Assembly (NCBI RefSeq): GCF_028583425.1
Contig: NC_072801.1
Location: forward strand, 20,604,001 to 20,668,000
Length of the DNA: 64,000 nucleotides
Direction: 5' to 3'
Source: Eublepharis macularius
Taxonomy: Eukaryota > Chordata > Lepidosauria > Squamata > Eublepharidae
How positions within the stretch are numbered: position 1 is the stretch's first letter; each line of letters opens with the position of its first letter. Under the pieces are notes generated by a model that worked only from the letters and a program-made list of their open reading frames with translations, did not search any database and was not told the origin of the DNA. Positions 11,401 to 26,400 of this stretch are shown here, one piece after another. A program made the translations under genes and the position numbers.

Positions 11401-14400
11401 AATTGTCTGTTCGGTAAAAACCCCGCCTGATCGTCTCCTACAAAGTCCATTAGCCATATTTTAAGTCTATCTGCTAGTATTCTTGCCAATATTTTATAGT
11501 CATTGTTTATTAGCAAAATTGGTCTGTAGTTTTTAACATCAGTCAGTTCCTGTGACTCTTTTGGTATCAAAGTAATATTTGCCTCATTCCATGTATCTGG
11601 AAGACCCTCTCCTTTCAGTATATCATTCACATAGCTGACATGATGTCATCACACCTCTCTGGGAGCATGCACATGCAAAGCGCGCAGGAGAGGACTCTAC
11701 TTGGGTTAAGTCCCAGTTCCCCCATTCCACTGGGAGGGTATAGGGAGCTGGGAATCCTACCCCCACCACCACTCACCTGGCATGCCCCCGGGAGGCCCAT
11801 GCCTCCCCTGCCGGCCAGGTAAGTGGGGTGGGGGGTGGAGGGTGGAAGTGGGGGATCCCCCACCGCCATTGGGGGACTGGCAATCCTAGCAAGGTGGCAA
11901 GCCTTTCGGTGGTCGCTCACCACTGGCAGGCACCCCAGGAACACATGCGGTGTGTGCACTCCCAGGGAGACGTGACAACATCATTTCCAGGAGTAACATT
12001 CCATGCCGACCATGTGAGTGCTCCTGCACTTTGTTTGGGGCCGATTTCGGCCCCCAAACAGGCTGAATTGGCCTCGCATGGAATGTAGGAGCATTTGTGC
12101 AGTCGGCGCAATGACAGCTCTCCCAGAAGTGACATCATTGCACATGTGCTGAGAGTGCATGCAGGACACACAGACAGCATGAGGTAAATGCCAGGTTTCC
12201 ACACACCCCCGCCTCCTGCCAGGAAGGGAGAGAGACCTGGCAACCCTATGCTGGACCCAGGCAGAGCCAGTTAGCTGCATTAGGAGACTTTGTTTTCTTG
12301 CCAGCTCCTTCATGTCTTTATTTTGACCTGCTTGCTGAAGAATCTTCCCCATTAAATCTGTTGCTCACAAGCATTCCCCCCCCCCATCCTTGTTTGATGA
12401 TCTTGTAAATAAAAGAGTTTGTTTTACTTTGTTGGCATTTTAACGTCTCTTGCTTGACTGGTCATCTGGCAAGCCGCCCCCAAGGGGTGGTGTTTAGAAG
12501 GGGAGATGCACTGGGCCCTTGTTGAACATCCAAACCAGAGTGGTGGCAGCCAGTTTAAGGCCCTTGCCTGCTCCATTCTTGGGGCAGGAGGGCAAGGGAT
12601 GTGTTTGTGGGGCTGGAGGGCTCACTGGAGGGGCCGCTAGGTCCCCACCAGTCCCCCTACTCTGTGACTTCTAGGTTCAATCTCAGGCATCTCCTATTAG
12701 CATAAGTGAAACTGACCTCTGTCCACGGTTCTGGAGGGCTGCTGCCAGTTTGGGAATGTTGACCTGAGCCTGTAAGGCAGCTTCATGTATTCTCCCAGCT
12801 AAATTGTGATTTAGAATAAGAAAACCATTAACCCGCTTCTTGTACCATCACTATAAATCACATGATATCTGTGCTTGTGTTCTGTTTGTCTCTTTTAGAG
12901 CAATTGATCTTTATGACAAACGGATCCAGTGGCTATTGCAAGACAGCAGAAAGGTAATATGGTGTCTTCTGTTCTCCCAAAGGAAGAAAAAAACCTGCTG
13001 GAGTCTGAAAAATGGAAACTGGAAAAAAATATGTATTTTTTTTTTTTAAATTAAAAAAAAAACGCTGCCACCAGGATGCAGCAAAAAAGGAGACACCCCC
13101 CCCTTGCTATTTTGGAAAACTACTTGAGGAGGGAGGCAGGCGATTTTCCTCCCCCTGTAGTGGTATTTGGAGGCAGTTTGAGGTCTCCTTTATTTTTTAA
13201 CAACCATTCCTGAGCCTGTTCACAGGGAGGGCAGGATATTAATCGAATAAAACATAAACATTCCCCCACAACAGCTGTGCGGCTGTGGGGAACCCAAGCT
13301 GGGTCTGGAGAACCTGGCTCCAATTCTTTAAAAACGCGCCCATCTAGTTTGACTCTCATTTCTTTTGTTTTAACTCTTCAAATTGGAACATTGTGTTAAA
13401 TAAAATGTTGGGTTATAGGCAGGCAATCACTAAGGATCAGAATTAGATTGTTACAAGACAATGGCCCTTTTCACACTGCTTACCTGCTGCCAGAACGTTG
13501 CAAAATATCGTGCAAAAAACGTGGAAGATAGCATCTTCTCGTGAGAGTTTTGCGCAATGTCGCGCAAAACTCTTGTGAGAAGACTCTGTCTTCCGCGTTT
13601 TTTGCATGATATTTCGCAACGTTCTGGCAGCAGGTAAGCAGTGTGAAAAGGGCTATGGATTTCTCCATCTTTTTCCTTGCCTCTCTCTCCAGCTGTTTGG
13701 TGTTATACAAGGAAGAAGAATTGGAGTTCTGATTGATACATCCAATATCACTTGTGGACCGAGACTACTTGATTTCCAAAAAGATCTTCTGGTAAGCATC
13801 ACTGAAGCACATGTAATCATTGATATTCAGTAAGCATGGCAACAGTGGGTACAAGTTATTAGACAGGGACGGTGTGGATTCTGAAGAAAGAGTTCCATGT
13901 CTGCAGAACTCAGTTTCTGGCTGCTTGAACCATATCTTTGAAGTTAATTCTGTGTAGCAAGCTGCAACCTTCCCCTCCTGCCTCTAGTTTTGGCCTTGGT
14001 TTATTTATTGACTTAATAGCTTGGTTTTTATTCCTTCAGCGTTTAGTCGATGAGCAGTTGTGCTATGTGAAGCGTCTGTACTTTCTTTCCTTCGGTACCG
14101 AAGCCTCGCCTCTTTGGGAGGAGTCCAGACTCATCAACGTAGATGTGTAAGTGAGGAACTATGTGACTGTGTGGTCTCTGTATAACCAACAGAAACCCCT
14201 ATAACCCAGTTGCCAAGCACAGGTGACTATGAAATGCCTGTGCAACAGTGCCTATGAAATGTTAGCTACACAACTGGATATTTCTGGGAACAGGATTAGC
14301 CTGGGGTCTGCATCTTGCTGCCTATGAAACGTTAGCTAAATGACATTTCTAGGAGAAGGGCTCTTTTATTTGTAGTGATCGAACTCGCCATTTCCCATGA

Positions 14401-17400
14401 AGTACAGCAGTCCCTCACTGTTTTCATTCCTCCAAGGTTGGGAAAGACGTTTTTATTTTGCTAGGCTCTTGGGAGTTAGGCATTTGAAGGACATATTTTG
14501 TGCTGCTGTCCACCCCCCACCCCACCCCGCCCTGTTTATCTGGATGTAGTTGCATGGTTTTGTGAGCCAGTGTTGAGTATCAGGTTAAGAGTACTGGAGA
14601 TGCAGGTTTGAATCCTCGTTCTGCCACGTTGGCTCATTAGGGCCAGTCTTCCTCAGCCTGAATGACAGGGTAGAATTTGTGAAGATAAAATGAAGGAGGG
14701 GCCAATGATGCTAAGCCCTTTTGTGTCCCCACTGGGATGAAGAAACTTGAGTGGCGTGAACAATCAAGTAATACGGTTGTTGTGGATTTTCCGGGCTGTA
14801 TAGCCGTGGTCTTGGCGCTGTAGTTCCTGACATTTCGCCAGCAGCTGTGGCTGGCATCTTCAGAGGTGTAGCACCAAAAGACAGAGATCTCTCAGTGTCA
14901 CAGTGTGGAAAAGAAGTTGGCAGGTAATTTATATCTACTCAGGAAGGTAGGGTTGGGCTGAGTCATCGTGTAAGAGTTTCCCAGGGTGTGGAATGCTAAT
15001 GGAGGGAGGCTTCACTGTTTTTTTTTTCAAAAAAAAAACCCCAAAAGAAAGGGGGGGTGACTTTTGGGCTCTGTCCATGGGATAATTTTTGACATTTTAT
15101 TCTAACTATGTGGTGTGTATTTTCTAAAATATTTTTGCAACAGATCTTTTTCTTCTCTTTGTTCTCTTCCTAGTTTATATGAAACGAGGCAATGGGTGAA
15201 GAGCCTAAAGCCCAGCGGGGGTTGCAACCTGCTGAAAGCCTTGAAGAAGGCCTTTCTTTTGAAAGAACTGGATGCCCTGGTGATCATTGCAGGAAGCTGG
15301 TATGTCTCTGTCTGAATGCCTGGCTCTGGTTTAATTAAAAAAAAAACACTTAGACAATTTCACCTTGGGCATTACCACCTTTTTAAAAACAAAGCTTCAT
15401 CTGGACGTGTTTGGAAAATCGTGGGTGATTTCTGCAAGAGAGAAATTGACACACTGAAAGCACACCCATGTAAGGTTCTTATGTATACTGCTGAAGTAAA
15501 CATAAGATTATCCCAGATCAAACCACAGGTTTATCTTAGAAAGGTGTGTGTGTGTGTGGGGGGGGGTTAACCTGCACTCAACCAAAGCAAGAAGAGGTTG
15601 AGGGGAAAATATATGCTGAGGAAAATCAAATGGTAATCATCTATATTGGACCCAAAGCAAATAAATCTTGTACGGATTACACAGCATTCTGAATAGCCCT
15701 GATTAGTCTGAACTCACCCCATCTTGGCAACTAAGCAGGGTTGGCCACGGTTAGCACTTGGATGGGACACCAAAGAAGATTGAGGTTATCGTGAAGGAGA
15801 AGACAAAGGCAAACCTTTCCTCCTCTCTTGCCTTGAAAATGCCATTGTCCTGGGGTTGCCATGAGTCAGTTGCAACTTGATGGAATGCATTTATTATTAA
15901 GTAGTGCGCAGACATTGTCCCATGCTAATCATTAGAGATTGGCACAAAACGGGGAAAAAACGAACCCTGAGTTTTGTGGTTCATTGCATTCCACGAACCA
16001 CGAACTTTCACGAAATTGTCCCATTTCACGAAATCACATTAGGCTCGTGATTTGTCAGATCCCGGGGCCCTACAACGGCCTCCTTCATACCCAGAGATGC
16101 CAAACTTGAAGGGAGAGTTCAAAGGCACCCTCACCCAACAACCTTCCCAGGAAGGACAAGACCAGAAAATAAGAAAGAGTCTTTTCAGTCTCTTTTGAAG
16201 CAGCAGCAAATCCAGCCCAAAGCACCCAAATTCACTCTGTCTTGCTCCAAATCCCAGCAACAGCTCCTCCCTCTCCCTCTGTCTACTGGAACTGAAAGCA
16301 AGAGGCAGAGAGCTGTGCCTTATATAAGAAATGCTCACATAGAGCAGAACAGGAGCTCTCTGGTTGGCAGACAGACCTTCCTAACAGGGTTTGGAGGGAT
16401 GAGACTGGTGTTCCCATGGCTACAGAAGGTCCATCTCCACCCTGCTCGTTGCTCTCATAGAACAGAATGGGAGCTCTCAGGTTGGCAGGGAGAGCTGCCT
16501 ATCAAGGTTATGTGGGCTAGGATTGGGGTTGCACAGCAACAAAAGGTCTGCAGACATTCCAGGCCTATGTTGCCTAGGGAATCAATGGATCGGCGCCAGC
16601 CTGTCTGGCATCACAAATTGAACGAATCAGCCCCAAAAGTCGTGGATTTCATGAAAAATGCAGCTCCTCAAAACACGTTTTTGCGATATACGAATCATCC
16701 GATTCATCACAAAATGTGACTTGTATTTGATTCGTGCCCATGTCTACTAATCATAAGAAAACAGTTTCATTGTCATTCATAAGACAAGAGCCCAACTTCA
16801 TTTCAACCTTTGTTTTGTTGTTACATAGAAGAATGTTGCAATTTCTAACTTTATGTATCTCGGGGTTGAGCATGGAGGAAGACAGTGACATCTATATTCA
16901 TTCCTGTCTTTCTATTTCTTAATGGATGTTTATATGTGTATGTTTTGACTCAGCCCAGATCAGTCCTCTGAAATATTGTCTGATTATATCCAGCAATGTA
17001 TGCTGGGGAGAGAACTACTGATCCAAACAGTTGCATACGAGTGTAGCAGCCAGGTGCCTCCGGTAAGTTTTCCTTTTATGCTTTCTACTGCTAGATTCAC
17101 CTGGATCTTGACTAGCTATCATTTTGAGTAGATTTACCATGTTTCTGTATTGGTTTTAAACGAAATCATCGTATACAGTGGAGTACAACAGAAGACAAAT
17201 GCAATCACACAAGCCTCTAAAATTCAATCATAAAACAGCCTGCTTGATTTGTCAGATCAACAGCTCCAAAACAAATGACAGCAGAAACCAATAAAGCTGA
17301 AAAACAGGGACTGGATGGATTCATGAAGGAGAGGGCCATCAATGGCTAGCAGCTAAAATGGCTTAAAGGGGGAACCTCCACATCCAGGGGAAGTCACCCT

Positions 17401-20400
17401 CAGGAGGCAAGAGCAAAGGAAGGCTTTGGCCTCTATGCCGTGTTTGTGGGCTATCCCGGGAGCCTGGCCACTGTGAGAAAAATAATGCTGGACCATTGGT
17501 CTGATCCAGCAGGGAATGCTGCAGGATAGATGAATCTCATTGCCGGTTAGGAAGGCATTCTATCATTTGAGGGCAGCAACTAGCTAACTACAGCTGGGCG
17601 TTTATAACAACAGGTGATACCAGTGTGTTTGTTCTTCGTCCATGTCTTCCTCTGGGGAGCTTAAGGCGGTATACACCAATCTTTCCTCCTCCATTTTATC
17701 ATTACAAACCCCTGTAAGATAGGCTGAGAGAGGATGACTAACCGGGGGTCATACAGTGAGTGTTCATGACAAATGTGGATTTGATCTTGGGTCTCCCCCA
17801 GGCTTGGTCCAGCTGTCTAACCATTCTGCAGTTCTATGCCAGTTGTAGCAACACATCTTTGCTTGTATCAAAAGAGGCATTCAAATTCAGCAGGGCTGGG
17901 ATGAGCATGGCTGTGTGCATCTGGACGGTGTGTCCAGATAAGTAGATCTTTTATATGCATGGATCTCTCGAACAATTTTTGTGACAAGTGCTTCACACTC
18001 ACACACACACACCATTTAGCATTGGAAGGAGATGTGTGTTTCCTATACATATAAATGGCAATGAGATTTAGGCATCTAGAGCTAGCATGGTATTGTGGTT
18101 AGAATGATGGACTAGGATCTGGGACACCTCGGTTCGAATCCCCACTCTGCCATGAAAGCTTGCTGTGTGACACCCTCTCAGCCTAACCTAGCACACAACG
18201 TTGTTGTTATGATCATTTAAAAGGAAGAAAGGAAAACTATGTAATCCACTTTGAGTCCCCATTGAGGAGAAAGGAGGAGTATAAATGAAGTAAATCCAGC
18301 AGGAACACGGTGGAACGGAGTTCCGGAACCTCTTAAAAATGGTCACATGGCTGGTGGCCCCGCCCCCTGATCTCCAGACAGAGGGGAGTTGATATTGCCC
18401 TCACGGAGGGCAATCTAAACTCTCCTCTGTCTGGAGATCAGGGGGCAGGGCCACTAGCCATGTGACAGTTTTCTCCGAGGGCAACCCACTGAGTTCCACC
18501 ACCTCTTTTCCCAGAAAAAAAGCCCTGAGTAAATCTAGAAATAAATCAATAGATTGACAAGCAGCAACAAAGGCCAGTTTAGAGGAGAGGGTTGTCCTTA
18601 CATTTTTCTGACTTCACGTCCATTTCCACACTACTCACCTTCATGTGGAACGCCGCAGAACATTGCGAAAAAACCGCGGAAGATAGCGTTTTCTCACGCG
18701 GGTTTTGTGAGACATTGTGCAAAACTTGCACAAGAAGATGCGGTCTTCTACGTTTTTTTCGCGACGTTCCAGATGAAGATAAGTAGTGTGGAAACGGCCC
18801 ACAACAGTCTGCCCTCCTGATTGTATGTAGCTGAGCTCTTTCTTGTGGGATGGGAATATTATGAGGGGTTGGTTTAGCCTATACGCTGTCCTGCTTGTGT
18901 GGCCAATAATTTTCTTTGTTGCAATGAACACAGGCAGTTTTAAAAAGTGTCGCTGAAGCTGTCGGCGGCCATTACCACAGCTGCTCTACCAGAGGAGAGG
19001 TAGGTCTAGAATTAATAAGAGTCGTAGTCTGTTGCATGTCCATTGGTACTCTGGGGGCTTATCACACACACTCTCATTTTATTCTCTCAGGCCCTTTTCA
19101 CACTACTTACCTGCTCCCGGAATGTTGCGAAATATCGCGCAAAACCCGCGGAAGATAGCATCTTCTCGCGAGAATTTTGCACGATGTTGTGCAAAACTCT
19201 CACAAGAAGATGCTATCTTCCGTGGTTTTTGCGCAATATTTCGCAACGTTCTGGGAGCAGGTAAGTAGTGTGAAAAGGGCCTCAGTTCCATGGTGCTAAT
19301 GTTTTTTAATAATTATTTTTATTGTAAAAAACAGAATAATAATAAATGGGGATACAGAAAGGAAAAAAGGGATTGTGCATCATAATTATATAAATCAGAA
19401 ATAATTGTATAGAACAGAATATATAAACATAAAGTATTTCTCCCCAACACCCCCTTCATTAAATTTTTAAGACACTGTCTATGAAATACAATGATACTTA
19501 TATTCAGGAACATTTATATTCAGCTTTTTAAGTTACAAATTTCATAACAAATCTCTTTTACAACTACATTATTGGTTTCATCATTGCTACCTAGTCAGTA
19601 TTGCATACTTTCACCACTTCTACACAGCTGATATAACTTTTAACAAATGGATAATATATCAAAATACATAAGGGAAGTCTGTTATATATCTCATAATAAA
19701 AAAAGTTTCTGCTCAAAAAACCTACTTCTTTTTATATTTATATTCAAAATGTCTCTTTTAGGACTAATTCTCATTCTGCTTTTACCTTGCCTAAATTTGC
19801 CTCCTGCTTACATAATACACAATCCATCTCTTTTCAAATATGCTGTTAACTTCATTATTACAGCATATTCGGCAAGTTTGTTTTCCCATTCTTCTAAGCT
19901 GTCCCCATATATTCAAATATCTCTTCCACGACCTTTGGTAATTTATTAGGCAAATTCCTAATAGCATATTCCTAGCTTCCGAAGGGAATCCAAATTTTAA
20001 TATATGTGTTAATGTTATAACAGCCGCATGTGATCAAAATGAAATCTAATTGGTTTTTTAATCCCTTTTTTTGTCCTTTTGACCTCAGAATTATGACAGT
20101 AGTGATCTGGACATGATTCTTCATGAGCGCAGAAGAGCCGAGGACTTGCTCAGTATCATAAATAAAATCTATAAGGGAAAGGTGGGCCACGCTTGTTTTA
20201 GTTTAATGCCAGAGGTAAGCGCCTGATTGATTATGGTTGATGCTAAGATTATAAGTGCCCTGCTGGATCAGACCGATGGTCCATTTAGCTGCCCCTAAAA
20301 GGGTTCAGAAACCAGAACCTGACCCCTATTGCAGGGCCAGATCGAGGGGGAGCAGGGGGGTAGTCTGCCCCCAGCGCCACCAGGGAGGGGGCGCTGGGAG

Positions 20401-23400
20401 CAGCTGCCAGCTGCTGGGGGCACGCGGGCAGCAGCGTGAGAAGCCTCCCAGCCCCCTGCGCTGCCTTTCACCTGCCCCGCAGGACAGGGGGTGGCCAGCT
20501 TGCCGAGCGCCCCGTCCTGCAGGGCAGGCAAAAGGCAGCGTGGGGGGCTGCAAGGCCACCTGCATCATTTGCCTGCCCCGCAGGACAGGGGGCGGACAGC
20601 TGCTCCCTGTCCTGCGGGGAGGCGAATGACGCAGGCAGCTTACCAGCCCCACACGCTGCCTCCGCCAGTGCACTGCGGGGCAGCACGCTCTGCCCTGCAT
20701 GATGACATCACAGAAGTGACGTCATCACGCAGCACCGGGAGTGGATCCGGCCCTGCTCTATTGCCACCTCCAATAACAACTGATATTTAAAAGTACAATA
20801 GAATTTCCATTTAGCCTTCATGGGTAATAGCCACTATCCACCATGAATGGGTCTAATCCTTCTTTTAAGGTCATCTAAAGTTAATGGTTTTCCTGTGGCA
20901 TGGAGTTCCACAGGTTAATCATGCACAGTATGAAGTCCTTAATCATGTACAGTGTCTCTCCTGTCCATCAACTTGATTGAGTGTCTGCGTTCTACTATGT
21001 TGTGAGAAGGATTGAAAGCTCTCTATTTGGTTTTCCCAACCTGTGCTTAATTGTATAATATTCATCACTTTTCGTCGAAAGTGTCTCTTTGTATAGGGAA
21101 AAGCTCCATATTCTTCAGCTTTTCATCATAGGGAGGGCATTATAAGGGAAGGTGTTATAACTCCTTGATTGTTTTAATTTCTATGTTTTGCACCTCTTCT
21201 GTCTGTACAGGATCCTTTTTGCAGACAGGACCTGTTTTTTTTTAATCCCCCACTGGCTCAGGTGGTCCTAATTTTAAATATATGTTTAGAGCTCTACAGA
21301 AATTGTGCCACTTTCTCCAGCCTGCTTGCTGCCAAAGCCACCAAACCATGAAGGACCTCTTGTGATACAAATCCCAGATTTCCTGGCCAAATCTTCGGCA
21401 GAATGGTTAAAAACCAATGGGTTGAAAGGTAAGATCAGCCAGAGCGGTTTTGTGAGGAATAAAACCAATTTTGCACAATGCTTTTTTATTTATTTATCTC
21501 ATTTATACTCTGCCTTTTTCACAAGGTAGATTACGTAGTGTAAAATTAGTACAATCAGTATCAAGAACATTTCCATAAATAATGCCATAGGGTAAATAAA
21601 CTCAGTTAAACCTAATATTGTACCATATGGAAGAGCGTTCTTATAGATAATGTTTGTTCCTTTTTGTATATGAAAATTTAAAAAAAAATTTTAAAGTTTA
21701 CAAAGACATAACATTATCAAGGATCCAATACAGAGTTGAAGAAATGCTGAAACAGAATATAATCAGTTCTAGGACTGACATTAGACAACATGAAGCACAG
21801 GTAGTATATAGGAGTATATATTTAAAGCAAGAGATAATATGTAAGGCAACATAGTGGTGAAGTCTATGGTCCCTGACTCATCAGCGAAGCATCTGAGACC
21901 CCTCACAAGAGCTGAGCGTTCTTATAGATAATGTTTGTTCCTTTTTGTATATGAAAATTTAAAATTTTTTTTAAAAGTTTACAAAAACATAACATTATCA
22001 GGGATCCAATACAGAGTTGAAGAAATGCTGAAACAGAATATAATCAGTTCTAGGACTGACATTAGACAACATGAAGCACAGGTAGTATATAGGAGTATAT
22101 ATTTAAAGCAAGAGATAATATGTAAGGCAGCATAGTGGTGAAGTCTATGGTCCCTGACTCATCAGCGAAGCATCTGAGACCCCCTCCCTATAATATTTCA
22201 CCTTGCTATGGAACTTTAAGGAGGAATAAGTGGGGGGCGGTCTCCCATCCAGACTCTGGGCAGGCCGTTCAGTGCGGGGGAGACCCTAGCCTGGGATCCA
22301 ATGGAAACAGTTGACCAATCTGCTTTCTTGTTTTTGTAATAGCCAAGAAGTTGAGCCTATACCAAGTTTTGGCACCAAATGCATTTTCCCCTGTGGAAGA
22401 GTTTGTCCCTATTCTTCAGAAAACAGTATCCTCAACTTTGCACGAAGTGAGTGAAAAGACTGATGAATCGCTTTTTTTCACAACTCGCTTGGGCGTGTAC
22501 ACATTTTTCTAAGCAAGCCATTCCTCTCTCCCACTCTTCATGTGTCTGTTGAGAGGACCCAAGCTGCCAGGGATGGGAGGGTTGTGGAAATGTATAACCT
22601 GGAGCCCTGAGGCAGGGGCCCAGGGCAAGAAGGGAGGAAGTGGGGAGCAGTAGAAGGAATCCTATCTCCTTTCCCTGCAAGTCCCCATAGGTCTCCCGCT
22701 TGTTAGTAATAAGAATTGAATGGCAAGGACTGGAATGGAACTGCTGGGAATACCTGGATCTGAAGGTGCTCCCCTTTCACTCTCCAACATTATCTTTTCC
22801 CCATTATCAGTCGTTCACTTGAATTCAGGAAGGCAGAGAGAGGAAAGAGGGGCAGCCCCCGACCAGTCCATACATCCTCTTTGTGTTCCGCATTTGGACT
22901 GATATTGGAGGCAGGGAGATGCTGGCGGATCAGAGGCTTCAGAAGCTTCTATACTGTCCATGAATGGTTTTCCACATGTGAAGTGTAGAATTAATTGTAT
23001 TGTTAATTGTATTGATAATTGTTCATTGTACATGCATTTTACTGTGTACTGAGTTTATGTATTGTATTAGTAAATACATTGTGACTGTTAGCAAGGCTAG
23101 TACATGGTCATTGCTGCTATATCAAAAATTTAAGAAACACGCCATTAATCTCCAGATTCAAGTCCAGCAGCACCTTAAAAGTCCAACAAGATTTCCAGGG
23201 TATAAGCTTTCAAGAGTCAAAGCTCTTCCTCAGATACCAGTGCTATTGAATTCAAATCTTGCTGCTCTGCATCCCAACATGGCTACCCACATTGGTATGC
23301 CTTAACTGTAAGTTTTTCTCCCTCCACCTTTCAGAAAGCGATGATGCAGTTTGAATGGCACGATGGGACCATTAAAAACGTCCACGTGGATCCACCAATA

Positions 23401-26400
23401 TTGTATGACTACCAGGTGAGTTAAAGGAAATGGAGACCCTCCTTATATCTGTGCAAGCCAAGGCTAGTCGCTGTTTTCCGGAGGCCCTTGGAGGAGATGC
23501 CCTCAGAGGTCTCCACCTTCCTGAGCAGTCTCACCAACTTTCCACTCACCACCCCTTTAATTTGTTTCTGTGCCCGATCTACTCTTCGACCCAGAAGGAA
23601 AGTATGAGGTAACCGACAGTGGCAAGGAGAAGTAGCAGGGGAGGGGGGCCATTTCAGGGTTCAGCAGTGGACCCTGTGCCGAGATGGGGCCTCAGCAGTT
23701 TCCCTAGGATGACAGCTGTTGCTGCTGGCCTGGATTATTATTGTCCTAGCATTGAGCAGCCACAGTATTAGCATGCAGGGGTAGCAAGGCCAGAAAGGCG
23801 CTTCAGTATTGCCACACGGAGCCTGTTTGTGTGGGTAGCAGCCTCCTTTGACCAAAACGCTGGGCAAAACAATGAAAAACAGCAAAGATGAACAGCTGTT
23901 CGCCAGGTTCATAATATTTGGACTCCCACCCCCAAGTCTCAAGGGACTTGTTATGAACACATGTAAGTCAGAAGCGAAGCACCAAAGACCTTGCAGAACA
24001 ATGTCCAGGGGGAAGGAAGTGTTGCTTCTAGCGTCTGGCCGAAGACACATCTGGCTGGCTCTCTCCTCAAGCGATGCTCTGGGGGTGGGGGCTTTCCTTT
24101 CAACAGAAGAGCCCAAGAAAGGGGACTCACTATTGGAGTAGAGCCCGCTGGGTGTGAGAACAGCTGAAAAAGGTTTGTCTGCATATGGTCTCAGCTATGC
24201 TTGTGTTTTGCTCTCAGAAACAGCTGAGCAGGGCGGTGAGGAAGTACGAGAGACGCATTGAATGGCTGTCCGTCAGGAGCAGAAGGCTGTGGGGAACCGT
24301 TTGCGAAAGGAGGTGAATGAACCTTCATTCTTTGCAAATTGTTGAGAACGTGCTTCTGGGAAGAGGGGTGTTAGTGACATCACTGGGTTCCAGCCAATTG
24401 GTGCTGAGCGTGGTCACTTTCTGCTGAGAACTCGTGCAATCAGTTTGCCCTGGGAATGGAGAGAAGACTATGTTGAAGCAAAATAAGGCAGAGTTTGCTT
24501 CCGGGATATTGAAAAGGTAGGAGGATCCCTCCCAAATAAATATTTGTAAGCACCCATTATTTGCCAGGATTTCAATGCCAACAGCATTTTTTTTTAAATC
24601 ACAAAATAAAAACTGACAACAGGATCAGCGACTCAGAGCCCAGCAACGCCGTCAAAACCAAAGCAGAAGAATAAAAATGGGTAATTAAAACAACTAAACT
24701 GAGTACAAAATGCGGCAAAAAACCCCAGTAAAAATATAGCAAATGAGGAAAGAAAAAATGGCGGTTCAATGCTGCCGTTTCTCCTGTAGGGTCGTTCTCC
24801 TTATTGATATCTCGGCAACAAGTTCCATGTACATCATTCATATCCAACATTCCCTGAGGCTTGTCCTGGAGGAGCAGATCTCAAGCAAGGATGTCTTCAA
24901 TATTATAGCGTAAGTAAAACCAGGCAATGTTTATGTTCTTAAACATTAGCTCCTACTTTTTTGGGATCAATGCCAAGCAGCCTCCAATGGTGGCCTCTTC
25001 AGGTCGTGCTTCCATTTGTTGTTCTCTTTTCCTGTTCCATGTTTCTTGCAGTTTTGGAAAAGATATTAAGCCCTGGCAACCAGAAATGGTTCCTTCCCAC
25101 CCAGACAACTTAGAGAATGCCTGGAGGTAGGTAAACCTACTTTTAATTTTGTCCCTCTCGTTCCTAAGTAAGATCTCATGGCTTAAAGCCCTGGTTTAGT
25201 ATTTTCTGTTTACTTACGTTCAAATGAGCAACATCTTTGGATGGTGCCCAGTTGCAAGTCAACAGAGGCCGCAAGAGAGCTCCACTTCCTGCATTTGCAT
25301 GCTAGGCCTGGGATCCGACTGCCAATCATCATGCTTGGTGCCAGGAACAAGGAACGGGGGTCATTAAGAGTCAGGATCCCAGCATGGGGTCAGTTTGTTC
25401 TTTACTCTTTGGTGTCCTGACCAGGGAAGTTGTCAGAATGTCCACGCTTGTGCCCTGGAAAGGAGGTCCAAATTTCCAGGAGCTACCAAAAAATACAATT
25501 TTGCATGAAGGAATCAGGATATAATTACTTGTAGCTGCTTCCAGCAAACAAAACTTTGCTTAAGGTAATGTCCCAAAGTGTTGAACAGCTGATTCAGGGG
25601 ACTTGTAGAGCTATCTGACAAAGCATCTCAAAGAGGTAGAAGATCATGCATCAAGGGTGGCATCTTTGCTCAATTCTGTGATTCCAAGGGAGAGTTTGAT
25701 CCTTCCAGGAAGGTCTATGCTTAGGGCAGAGAAGCTTTCTGAGCCCATTGAGGAAGGTGCGTTACAGTGGCTGCCTAGAAGATAGGGCTGCTTCCCTGTA
25801 TTTCTGCCACAGCCCTAGTTGCTTGCTACCTCTATGAACTGCAGCAGGAGAGGGGAAAAGGGCAATGTTGGCATCATCAGTACATCACATCCAAGGAAAA
25901 CCCAGGAGTGACACGGTTCTAGGAATCTCTGGAAGATCTATGGTTTCCATACCATAGTTTCCAGCAGAAGCATCATAGCTTCTGGCAATTCCTAGAGCTA
26001 CCCTGTGTCACTGCCTGGTTTTTCCCTGAAGTGACATATCAACACAGCCAAAGTCACATGCCCCCTATGTCTCCACCCCCAATCCTCCCTCCAGTTGCCA
26101 GTCCCTACTGAAGGAGCCCACTGTTTAGGCACCCTCAATTGGAGTTTGTGGTTCAAAATGTAATCTGAGGGCCAAACAACAACACTGTAATTTTTGGCAG
26201 GTTGGATTTGGTCCCCTGACAGTCAACATGTCAGCTGTGAGTTCTGTATTGGAAATGTATTTACCCAAGCATGTGGGGCCCTGATTTAGATCAAGGTCAT
26301 GGTGTGTGGGGGAAAGAGGCTTCTGCTCCCCCCACCCCATCCCATGCCCTTTTCCAGACCTAAAACGGCTCCAAGGGCAGTATTTGACCCATCAGGGGAT

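Noticed and set aside
15691-15898. A 5S rRNA gene
   Set aside because: Only part of the 5S internal promoter matches, and it continues into a SINE body shared with 4651 and 41700.
21300-21428. Use of the AG at 21299 for VWA3A exon 12
   Set aside because: Breaks the frame from exon 11; AG at 21289 keeps it.
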